Part shown: positions 57,393-64,000 of the stretch, in pieces
Numbering within the stretch: the stretch's first letter is position 1
Layout of the letters: the number at the start of each line of letters is the position of its first letter
DNA from: Sphaerisporangium sp. TRM90804
GTDB taxonomy: Bacteria; Actinomycetota; Actinomycetes; Streptosporangiales; Streptosporangiaceae
Assembly: GCF_029846175.1 (NCBI RefSeq)
Contig: NZ_JARWAC010000009.1
Location: forward strand, 310,001-374,000
DNA length: 64,000 nucleotides
Reading direction: 5' to 3'
Notes under the pieces: model-generated
Told to the model about the DNA's origin: nothing
Database searches by the model: none
The model's input: the letters and a program-made list of their open reading frames with translations, nothing else
Position numbers and translations under genes: made by a program

Positions 57393-58988
57393 ATGGCACG
57401 GATTCCGTACAGGGTGGTCGTTCACAAGGACATGCCGATCCCCATGCAGGACGGCGTGGTGCTGCTCGCCGACCGGCACATCCCCGTCGGGGTGGCGCGC
57501 CCGCCGACGATCCTGATCCGGTCTCCGTACGGCAGGCGCGGCGTCTTCGGGCTGGCCTACGGGCGCGCCTTCGCGCGCCAGGGGTTCCAGGTGATCCTGC
57601 AGAGCTGCCGGGGCGGCTTCGGCTCCGGGGGCGAGCTGGCCCCGCTGGACGAGCAGGACGACGGGGTGGCGACGGTCGAGTGGATGCGCGCCCAGCCCTG
57701 GTACGGCGGGAGCTTCGCCATGCACGGCCCCAGCTACCTCGGATACGCGCAGTGGGCGATCGCCCCGCACGCCGGCTCCGACCTCAAGGCCATGGCCACC
57801 CAGGTCACCGCCTCGCAGTTCCGCGACGCCGCCTACGTGGGCGGCTCGTTCGCGCTTGAGGCCACCCTGAGCTGGAGCACGCTCACCGCCATGATGTCGG
57901 GGCCGCTGAGCGGGGCCGCGGTGCTGCTGGCCCCCCGCCGCACCCAGCGCGCGGTGCTGTCCGAGCGCCCCGTCGGGGAGTTCGACGTGCTGGCCGCGGG
58001 CCGGCCGCTGCCGTTCTTCCAGGAGCTGCTGAACCACCACGCCGACCCGGCCGTCCCGTTCTGGAAGAAGAGGGACTACTCGGCGACCGTGGGGGAGGTG
58101 GACGCGGCCGTCACCATGACCGGCGGCTGGCAGGACGTCTTCCTGCCCTGGCAGCTCAAGGACTACGCGGCCATGCGGGCCGCCGGGAGGCGGCCGCACC
58201 TGACGATCGGGCCCTGGCACCACGCCGACATGCGGCACGGCCGGCTGGCCAACCTGGACGCGCTGGCGTGGTTCCGCGCCCACCTGCTCGGCGACGCCTC
58301 GGGCCTGCGCTCCAGCCCCGTGCGGCTGTACGTCACCGGCGCCGGCGAGTGGCGCGACTTCGACGACTGGCCCGTGCCCGGCATGACGGCGCGCCGCTGG
58401 CACCTGCAGCCGGGGCACGGGCTGGGGCAGGCCAACCCCGCCGGCTCCACGCCCGACCGGTTCCGGTACGACCCCACCCGCCCGACCCCGGTGATCGGCG
58501 GCCCGACGCTGCTGGGCGACTCGGCCTCCCGGGACAACCGGCGCCTGGAGGCGCGGCGCGACGTGCTCGTCTACACCGGCGACCCGTTGCGGGAGGACCT
58601 GGAGGCGATCGGGCCGGTCGTCGCCGAGGTGTTCCTGCGCTCCAGCACCCCGTTCAGCGACCTGGTGGTGCGGGTGTGCGACGTCCATCCCGACGGCGCC
58701 TCGCTCAACGTGTGCGAGGGCGTCCGGCGGCTGCACCCGGGCGCGCCGCCGGAGGACCGGGACGGGGTGCGCCGCGTCGAGGTGGAGCTGTGGCCGATCG
58801 CGCACCGTTTCCGCAGGGGCCACCGGATCCGGGTGCACGTGGCGGGCGGGGCCTATCCCCGCCTGGCCCGCAACCTGGGCGCGGGCGAACCGCTGGGCAC
58901 CGGCCGCGCGACGGTCGTGGCCGACCACGAGGTCTTCCACGACCCCTCACACCCGTCGGCGGTCATCCTGCCCCACGCGACCGGCTGA
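57393..58988 (+). CDS. CocE/NonD-family serine hydrolase
   Basis: The 531-aa protein is an X-Pro dipeptidyl-peptidase S15/CocE-type hydrolase: GPSYLGY (GxSxxG-like with nucleophile Ser), catalytic region GGWQDVFLPWQ (Asp) and GPWHH (His), followed by a galactose-binding-like jelly-roll C-terminal domain. It may cleave esters or amides such as beta-lactam acyl chains. AAAGGGGAGC precedes the ATG. AT-rich upstream sequence with GGTAG-CA-CTACC (57311-57322) may be an operator. Confidence 0.85.
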   Translation: MARIPYRVVVHKDMPIPMQDGVVLLADRHIPVGVARPPTILIRSPYGRRGVFGLAYGRAFARQGFQVILQSCRGGFGSGGELAPLDEQDDGVATVEWMRAQPWYGGSFAMHGPSYLGYAQWAIAPHAGSDLKAMATQVTASQFRDAAYVGGSFALEATLSWSTLTAMMSGPLSGAAVLLAPRRTQRAVLSERPVGEFDVLAAGRPLPFFQELLNHHADPAVPFWKKRDYSATVGEVDAAVTMTGGWQDVFLPWQLKDYAAMRAAGRRPHLTIGPWHHADMRHGRLANLDALAWFRAHLLGDASGLRSSPVRLYVTGAGEWRDFDDWPVPGMTARRWHLQPGHGLGQANPAGSTPDRFRYDPTRPTPVIGGPTLLGDSASRDNRRLEARRDVLVYTGDPLREDLEAIGPVVAEVFLRSSTPFSDLVVRVCDVHPDGASLNVCEGVRRLHPGAPPEDRDGVRRVEVELWPIAHRFRRGHRIRVHVAGGAYPRLARNLGAGEPLGTGRATVVADHEVFHDPSHPSAVILPHATG

Positions 58989-59286
58989 CCCGCCGCCCGG
59001 CCCGGCGGTCGCACGTGTCGCCGCCCCCCGTCACGCACCGTGTGCGACGATGTCAAGGCGTGACCGGGCGGTGATCGCCGGACGGCGACGCCGGGCGTCC
59101 GGCCGCCCCCGCGGGCGGGGCCCGTCAGAACGTCGGCGCGTCCGGCTCGGCCGGCGCGGCGGGGCGCGACGCCTGCCGTTCAGCGCTCCAACCGGCCCGT
59201 TCGGCGATTGGTGAGAGCTTGGCCATCGCGGCGAAATTACGCTTCCGCCCAACCGGATGACCTTCACCAGGCTCGTTCCGCCTCCC

Positions 59287-59300
59287 TTCTCCTAGGAGAA
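59287..59300 (+). promoter_or_regulatory. Perfect palindrome over the DUF3311 ribosome site
   Basis: TTCTCCTAGGAGAA (59287-59300) is a perfect 14-bp palindrome containing the Shine-Dalgarno AGGAG just before the GTG at 59302. Base-pairing in RNA or protein binding could limit translation. The remainder of 58989-59286 shows no gene. Confidence 0.45.
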
Positions 59301-59301
59301 T

Positions 59302-59535
59302 GTGTTGACCACCCCGCCCAGCGACCAGCGCCCGGCACGCAGCGACCGCAGCCCATGGAACTGGCTGCTGCTCGTACCGATCGTGATCCCGTTGACAACG
59401 GTCCTGTACAACGCGCAAGAGCCCCGCCTCTTCGGCTTCCCGTTGTTCTACTGGCTGCAGCTCGCGTTCATCGTCCTCGGCGTCACCGCCACGACCGTGG
59501 TGTACCAGGTGGGCAGGAAGAGGAGCGGGCGATGA
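59302..59535 (+). CDS. DUF3311 small membrane protein, symporter partner
   Basis: The 77-aa protein has two hydrophobic helices (about 20-37 and 48-68) and the DUF3311 pattern FGFPLFYWLQLAFI. Such proteins are encoded before sodium:solute symporters of the MctP/acetate type and probably assist them. The ATGA overlap with the next gene indicates coupling. Confidence 0.82.
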   Translation: MLTTPPSDQRPARSDRSPWNWLLLVPIVIPLTTVLYNAQEPRLFGFPLFYWLQLAFIVLGVTATTVVYQVGRKRSGR

Positions 59536-61136
59536 GCGACCACATCACCGAGATCGTCGTCTTCACCTTCCTGTTCGTGCTCGTCAGCGGCATGGGGTTC
59601 GTCGCGTCCCGATGGCGGCGCGCCGACCTCGCCAGCCTGGACGAGTGGGGCCTGGGCGGCCGGAAGTTCGGCTCGTGGATCACCTGGTTCCTGATCGGCG
59701 GCGACCTGTACACCGCCTACACCTTCGTGGCCGTGCCCGCGCTGCTCTTCGGCGCCGGCGCGATGGGGTTCTTCGCGCTGCCGTACACGATCGTGGTCTA
59801 CCCGCTGGTGTTCCTGGTGCTGATCAGGCTCTGGTCGGTGGCGCACGTGCACGGCATGGTCACCCCGGCCGACTTCGTGCGCGCCCGGTTCGGCTCCCCC
59901 ACGCTGGCGCTGCTGATCGCGATCACCGGCCTGGTCGCCACCATGCCCTACATCGCCCTGCAGCTCATCGGCATCGAGGCCGTGCTGAAGACGATGGGCG
60001 TCACCGGCGACCTGCCGCTGATCATCGCGTTCGCCATCCTGGCCGCCTACACCTACCAGTCGGGCCTGCGCGCGCCGGCGCTGATCGCGTTCGTCAAGGA
60101 CTCGCTGATCTACGTGGTGATCCTGGTCGCGATCATCTACATCCCGGCCCGGCTGGGCGGCTGGGAGGCCATCTTCGGCGCGGCCGAGAAGAAGTTCGCC
60201 GAGACGCCGGCGCCCGGCGACGGAATCCTGCTGAACGCCAACAACCAGCTGCAGTACATCACGCTGGCGCTCGGCTCGGCCCTGGCCCTGTTCCTGTACC
60301 CGCACAGCGTCACCGGCGTCCTGGCCGCGCGCGACCGCGACGTGGTCAAGCGGAACATGTCCGCGCTGCCCGCCTACAGCCTGCTGCTCGGGCTGATCGC
60401 GCTGCTCGGCTACATGGCGATCGCCGCCGGGATCAAGCCGATCACCACCGACGGCAAGGCCGACGCCAACACGGTGGTCCCCCTGCTGTTCGACCAGATG
60501 TTCCCCGACTGGTTCGCGGGCGTGACCTACGCCGCGATCGGCATCGGCGCGCTCGTGCCCGCCGCGATCATGTCGATCGCCGCCGCCAACCTGTTCACCC
60601 GCAACATCTACCGCGAGTACCTGAAGCGGGACGCCACGCCCGCCCAGGAGGCCAGGGTCAGCAAGATCACCTCGCTGGTCGTGAAGGTCGGCGCGGTGCT
60701 GGTCATCCTGCTCATCGACCCGCAGTTCTCCATCGACCTGCAGCTCATCGGCGGCGTCGTCATCCTGCAGACCCTGCCGGCGGTGGCCCTCGGCCTGTAC
60801 ACCCGCTGGTTCCACCGGTACGGCCTGATCGCCGGATGGGCCGCGGGCATGACCGCCGGGATGGTGATGCTGTACAACATCTCCAACCCGGCGATCAACC
60901 ACGCCCACTTCGGCGGCTCGGCGTTCCCGCTGGCGAAGCTGGGCCTGGACACCGGTATGACGATCTACGCGGGGTTCCTCGCCCTGCTGGTCAACCTCGT
61001 CGTCGCGGCGCTCGTCACGCTCGCGGCCCGGGCCGCCAAGGCCGCGGACGGCGTGGACGGCACCCGTCCCGCCGACTACTTCGCCGACGAGAACGACCCC
61101 CGCACCAAGCCGGTGGAGCTGTCGGGCACCCACTGA
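59532..61136 (+). CDS. Sodium:solute symporter (MctP/monocarboxylate type)
   Basis: The 534-aa SSF transporter has about 13 helices with LeuT-like inverted repeats. Motifs include GGRKFGSWITWFLIGGDLYTAYTF, FLYPHSVTGVLAARD and PAAIMSIAAANLFTRNIY. With DUF3311 it resembles the monocarboxylate permease MctP (lactate, pyruvate, acetate, alanine). Substrate inferred only from the pairing. Confidence 0.88.
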   Translation: MSDHITEIVVFTFLFVLVSGMGFVASRWRRADLASLDEWGLGGRKFGSWITWFLIGGDLYTAYTFVAVPALLFGAGAMGFFALPYTIVVYPLVFLVLIRLWSVAHVHGMVTPADFVRARFGSPTLALLIAITGLVATMPYIALQLIGIEAVLKTMGVTGDLPLIIAFAILAAYTYQSGLRAPALIAFVKDSLIYVVILVAIIYIPARLGGWEAIFGAAEKKFAETPAPGDGILLNANNQLQYITLALGSALALFLYPHSVTGVLAARDRDVVKRNMSALPAYSLLLGLIALLGYMAIAAGIKPITTDGKADANTVVPLLFDQMFPDWFAGVTYAAIGIGALVPAAIMSIAAANLFTRNIYREYLKRDATPAQEARVSKITSLVVKVGAVLVILLIDPQFSIDLQLIGGVVILQTLPAVALGLYTRWFHRYGLIAGWAAGMTAGMVMLYNISNPAINHAHFGGSAFPLAKLGLDTGMTIYAGFLALLVNLVVAALVTLAARAAKAADGVDGTRPADYFADENDPRTKPVELSGTH

Positions 61137-61141
61137 GCCCG

Positions 61142-61172
61142 CCCCGCGGCCGCGCCCGGCGCGGCCGCGGGG
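61142..61172. terminator. Bidirectional terminator
   Basis: CCCCGCGGCCGCGC (61142-61155) pairs exactly with GCGCGGCCGCGGGG (61159-61172) between the convergent symporter and TetR genes. Confidence 0.8.
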
Positions 61173-61197
61173 TTCGGCCCCGGTCCTGCCACGGGCC

Positions 61198-61800
61198 TCA
61201 GCCCGGGCGCGGAGTGGTCAGCGCCGCGACGACGGCGCAGGCGAGGTCGTCCACCACCCGGCGGCGGTCGACCTCGGGGTGGTCGAGCCACCAGTCGCCC
61301 GTGGTGTGCACCATGCCGACGAAGGCGTGGCCGAGCACCTGCGCCCGCACGGGGTCGGCCACCGTGCCGTCGGCGGCGATCACCTGGCCCAGCTCCTCCC
61401 CCAGGCCGCGCACGATCGCGGCGAGCTGGGAGCGGGTGCGCCCGTCCTCGGCCGCGCGGTGGAACAGGAAGCGGTACAGGTTGTGGTTGGCCGAGATCAT
61501 GTCGAGGTAGGTCTCGATGGTCGTCTCGGTGCGGGTGCGCAGGCCGGCGCCGGTGCCGGCGAACGCCGAGCGGAGCTGCCGGATCACGGTGCGCAGGTGC
61601 CGGTCGGCCAGCGCCTGGTACAGGCCGCTCTTGTCGCCGAAGTGGCGGTACAGGATCGGCTTGGTGACGCCGGCCTCGGCGGCGATGGCCGCCATGGACG
61701 CCTGGGGGCCCTCCCGGCGGATCACGCGGTCGGCGGCGTCCAGGAGCGCCCGCCGCCGCCGCGGGTCCCTCCCCCCGCTCGCGGCGGTGACCATGCCCAC
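61198..61800 (-). CDS. TetR-family transcriptional regulator
   Basis: The 200-aa repressor has an N-terminal helix-turn-helix (RRRALLDAADRVIRREG, MAAIAAEAGVTKPILYRHFGDKSGLY) and a helical effector domain of fatty-acid or drug-responsive type. GTG 61800 or ATG 61794 start; no ribosome site, with TAAGCT nearby, so perhaps leaderless. Diverges from the terminal operon, which it might control. Confidence 0.85.
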   Translation of the reverse strand: MGMVTAASGGRDPRRRRALLDAADRVIRREGPQASMAAIAAEAGVTKPILYRHFGDKSGLYQALADRHLRTVIRQLRSAFAGTGAGLRTRTETTIETYLDMISANHNLYRFLFHRAAEDGRTRSQLAAIVRGLGEELGQVIAADGTVADPVRAQVLGHAFVGMVHTTGDWWLDHPEVDRRRVVDDLACAVVAALTTPRPG

Positions 61801-61906
61801 AGCTTAGGCGCACGCACGATCACGCACCGCCGCGGTGCGGCCGGCCGACACGCCGGGTAGCCGGGAGAACTCTGGAACTCGGGGGAACTCCTGGTACGGT
61901 CCGGGC

Positions 61907-62803
61907 GTGAGTGAGAGGCTGGACGAGCTGGAGGAGCGCATCAGCGCGCTGCGCGGGGAGATCCGGCGAGCCGTGCGCGCGCGAGAGAGCGCCCTCACCC
62001 GCTCGCTGCGCGCCGACCTCAGGACGGCCGAACGCGCCTGGGACCTCGCCCTGGCGGCCCACGAGCCGCCCTCCCCCGGCGAGCCGCACGACTCCCGGGC
62101 CGGCGGCGGCGCGTCCGCACGCGGCCGGGGCGCCGGCCCGCCACCGGGGCGGGAGCCGGAGGCCGGCGGCGGCGCGGGGCCGATGCTGCCGGTGCGCGAG
62201 CGGGTGCACCAGGCGCTCACCCTGCTGGGCGTGCCGTCGGCGGCCCGCATGCTCGTGGCGGTGCACGGGGCGCTGCGCGCCGGCCCGCTCAAGGGCACGC
62301 AGCTCGCCAGCCTGCGCAGGGACGAGGAGCGCTCCTTCAGGTCCTCGCCGTTCGCCCGGCCGTACTACCTGTGCGCCGCGCTCACCGACCGGTTGTCCGC
62401 CTCCCGGGGGCTGTTCGCCGTCAGCACCTGGCCGCTGGAGCGGCGGGTGGTCGGCCCGCTCAGCGCCCGCGTCGACTTCCTCACCTCGGCCGTGCGCGTC
62501 GCCGAGCACGTCCAGCGGATCTCCGGCCCCGGGGGCGAGGCTCCCCCGGCGGCCCGGCGGCTGCTGGCGCGCATGGCCCAGAGCATCCCCGGCGCGGTCC
62601 CGGCCGGTTCCGGCTTCCCGGGCGCGGAGGCGGTGGCGAGGGCGGCCAGAGCGGAGCTCGACGTGCACGCCGCCGACGACGCCGCGGCCCGCGCCGAGAT
62701 CGCCCGCGCGTGCGAGCGGCTGACCGACGCCGAGCGGCTGTTCGGCGGCACGATCCTGAGCCTGGCCGCCGCGGGGCGGCCGGGCGCCGAGAGGGAGACC
62801 TGA
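61907..62803 (+). CDS. Uncharacterised coiled-coil / helical protein, nuclease operon
   Basis: The 298-aa protein starts with a coiled coil (VSERLDELEERISALRGEI to about 55), has a Gly/Pro/Ala-rich linker (about 60-95) and a conserved-looking globular part (about 98-290) with LLGVPSAARMLVAVHGALRAG, a TQLASLRRDEERSFRSSP segment that resembles a winged helix, and an Ala-rich helical end. Not recognised. GTG 61907 lies 7 bp after TACGGT and may be leaderless. The stop and the next start are one base apart, so it acts with the nuclease. Confidence 0.65.
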   Translation: MSERLDELEERISALRGEIRRAVRARESALTRSLRADLRTAERAWDLALAAHEPPSPGEPHDSRAGGGASARGRGAGPPPGREPEAGGGAGPMLPVRERVHQALTLLGVPSAARMLVAVHGALRAGPLKGTQLASLRRDEERSFRSSPFARPYYLCAALTDRLSASRGLFAVSTWPLERRVVGPLSARVDFLTSAVRVAEHVQRISGPGGEAPPAARRLLARMAQSIPGAVPAGSGFPGAEAVARAARAELDVHAADDAAARAEIARACERLTDAERLFGGTILSLAAAGRPGAERET

Positions 62804-62804
62804 G

Positions 62805-63914
62805 ATGGACCGGCTCGACACGCTGCGCGGCCCGGTGCCGCCGCGCCCGCACGACGCGCGGGCCATCGCCGCGCTGGCCGCCAACCCCGGGTGCGAGCGC
62901 CGCGCGGTGCTGGACGCCGCCGGCGTCGACAAGGACGCGACCGCGGCGCACCTGGGCTTCCCCGCGCCCTTCGGCCAGTCGGCCTTCGCCATCACGCGGG
63001 GCAACGCCTTCGAGGCGCTGGTGAAGGAGAACGGCTGCGCCGAGCTGCTGCGGCTGCTGCGCGACCTGCTCGGCCTGCCGGTCGAGAGCGCCGGGTACAC
63101 CGACCTCGGCGACATGGCCGGCGACCCGCCGGCCCACCGGCGGCACGAGCACACCCGGCGGCTCATCGACCGCTCCGCCGCCGAGGCCGACGACGACGGG
63201 ACGCTGTACGACCACCCGCTGCTGCGGCTGGAGATCGCCGGCCACACCGCCTACCTCGAACCCGACGTGGTCGCCTTCCGCCTGGGCGGCGCCTTCCACG
63301 TCGTGGAGGTCAAGTCCTTCGCCGTCGTCGACGGGCAGGCCGAGCCCGAGAAGGTCGCGGCGGCGGCCCGCCAGGCCGCCGTCTACGTGCTGGCGCTGCG
63401 CACCATGCTGGAGGAGCTCGGCCACGACCCGCTGCGGGTCTCGCACGAGATCGTGCTGGTGTGCCCGGAGAACTTCGCCAACCGGCCCGTCGCGACGCTG
63501 GTCGACGTGCGCAGGGAGCTGGCCGTCCTGCGGCGGCAGCTCGCCCGCATGACCCGCGTTGGCCGCATCGTCGACGCCCTGCCGCCCGGGCTCACGTTCG
63601 ACCTCGCGCCCGGCCCCGACGGCGCGCCCGCCCGGCCGGTGGCCGAGCTGCGCGACGCCGTTCGCCGGGTGGACGCCCGGTACGCGCCCGAGTGCCTGTC
63701 GACCTGCGACCTGTGCTTCTTCTGCCGCGACGAGGCCGCGGGCCGCGGCTCCACCGAGCTGCTCGGCCGGCAGGTCCGCGACGCGCTCGGCGGGGTGGCG
63801 ACCGTGGACGAGGCGCTCGGACTGGCCGACGGCTCCATCGCCCCGGGCGAGGGCCAGGAAGAGATCGCCCGACTCCTGCGGCTGGCCGGCCGCGTCTACG
63901 CGGAGGCCGGATGA
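62805..63914 (+). CDS. RecB/Cas4-like PD-(D/E)XK nuclease with Fe-S cysteines
   Basis: The 369-aa protein carries RGNAFEAL (residues 65-72, motif I), EPDVVAF with Asp154, EVKSF with Glu168-Lys170 and RQAAVYVL with Gln190-Tyr194 (the QxxxY motif of RecB nucleases). A cysteine set, C30 plus C297, C301, C304 and C307, fits the [4Fe-4S] cluster of Cas4/AddB nucleases. It likely cuts DNA ends, with a helicase or other partner. No CRISPR array or cas1/cas2 is near. Its TGA overlaps the next ATG. Confidence 0.8.
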   Translation: MDRLDTLRGPVPPRPHDARAIAALAANPGCERRAVLDAAGVDKDATAAHLGFPAPFGQSAFAITRGNAFEALVKENGCAELLRLLRDLLGLPVESAGYTDLGDMAGDPPAHRRHEHTRRLIDRSAAEADDDGTLYDHPLLRLEIAGHTAYLEPDVVAFRLGGAFHVVEVKSFAVVDGQAEPEKVAAAARQAAVYVLALRTMLEELGHDPLRVSHEIVLVCPENFANRPVATLVDVRRELAVLRRQLARMTRVGRIVDALPPGLTFDLAPGPDGAPARPVAELRDAVRRVDARYAPECLSTCDLCFFCRDEAAGRGSTELLGRQVRDALGGVATVDEALGLADGSIAPGEGQEEIARLLRLAGRVYAEAG

Positions 63915-63994
63915 GCACCCGCCCGGCCGGCCCGCGGGCGCGCCGCGCGGTGAGCGCGAAGCGCTCCGGACGGCTGCGCGCGGACGCCGCGTGA
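63911..63994 (+). CDS. Tiny basic ORF (27 aa), translationally coupled
   Basis: ATG 63911 overlaps the nuclease stop as ATGA, and its own TGA overlaps the next GTG (63991) as GTGA. The product MSTRPAGPRARRAVSAKRSG plus seven residues is strongly basic. It may be a real small protein or a coupling ORF; too short to judge. Confidence 0.35.
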   Translation: MSTRPAGPRARRAVSAKRSGRLRADAA

Positions 63995-64000
63995 GCACGC
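63991..64000 (+). CDS. Start of a further operon gene, cut by the window end
   Basis: GTG 63991 overlaps the preceding stop by 4 bp and begins VST, then runs off the window. Its identity cannot be seen but would reveal the role of the nuclease operon. Confidence 0.35.

Noticed and set aside
62805..63914. Assignment as a CRISPR-associated Cas4
   Set aside because: No cas1, cas2 or array nearby and the size and N-terminus differ; only the nuclease class is claimed.

Overview
The window is chromosomal DNA of a very GC-rich actinomycete. Start codons are mixed ATG/GTG with one probable TTG, many genes overlap by 4 bp (GTGA or ATGA), and several starts look leaderless. The gene content fits a filamentous actinobacterium, most likely order Streptosporangiales: classical menaquinone genes (menF, menD, menB, menE), a GarA/FtsR/DUF151/MerR/gcvP block with mycobacterium-like synteny, a CDP-alcohol phosphatidyltransferase beside a mannose-1-phosphate guanylyltransferase fusion, tricorn protease, ThyX and DUF5999. 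The family-level assignment is inference. I saw no rRNA, tRNA, IS element, prophage or CRISPR array.

Layout. 1-9 kb: PlsC acyltransferase, penicillin-binding protein, DUF3040 membrane protein, Rv2578c-type radical SAM protein, a 45-aa lysine-rich protein and tricorn protease. 9-11 kb: a WYL regulator facing an alpha/beta hydrolase across a perfect inverted repeat, then a secreted SGNH hydrolase. 11-21 kb: menF, a CUT2-type sugar ABC operon, a heptad-repeat coiled-coil protein and a GntR regulator whose likely operators flank that block, then dedA, menD, menB and the divergent menE. 21-29 kb: secreted protein, RpoD-family sigma factor, TetR, DUF5999, a noncoding repeat field, a hydrolase, and a drug-type ABC transporter with a two-in-one permease. 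30-33 kb: universal stress proteins, a CBS-BON protein and a flavodoxin with DevR-box-like sites, resembling a dormancy or hypoxia gene set.

33-46 kb: a secreted EEP nuclease with a ricin-type lectin tail, a TPR protein, gcvP behind a tandem glycine riboswitch, two MerR regulators, a DUF151 nuclease, GarA with an added zinc ribbon, the nucleotidyltransferase/phosphomutase-like fusion, a cardiolipin-synthase-like enzyme and a PmtA-like methyltransferase. 46-57 kb: acyl-CoA dehydrogenase, a C26 hydrolase lacking its cysteine, flavohaemoglobin behind two inverted repeats, a MoaD-like protein without Gly-Gly, a 28-bp repeat array, an AlkZ-like protein, GNAT, ThyX, an amidohydrolase, and a trpE-trpG fusion under a classical Trp-Trp leader/attenuator. 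57-64 kb: CocE/NonD hydrolase, a DUF3311 plus sodium:solute symporter pair, TetR, and an operon cut by the window edge that encodes an uncharacterised coiled-coil protein, a RecB/Cas4-like Fe-S nuclease, a tiny basic peptide and a further gene.

The strongest candidate for an undescribed system is the terminal operon (61907 to beyond 64000). The best supported regulatory elements are the trp attenuator, the tandem glycine riboswitch, the WYL and GntR operators, and the inverted repeats before the flavohaemoglobin gene.
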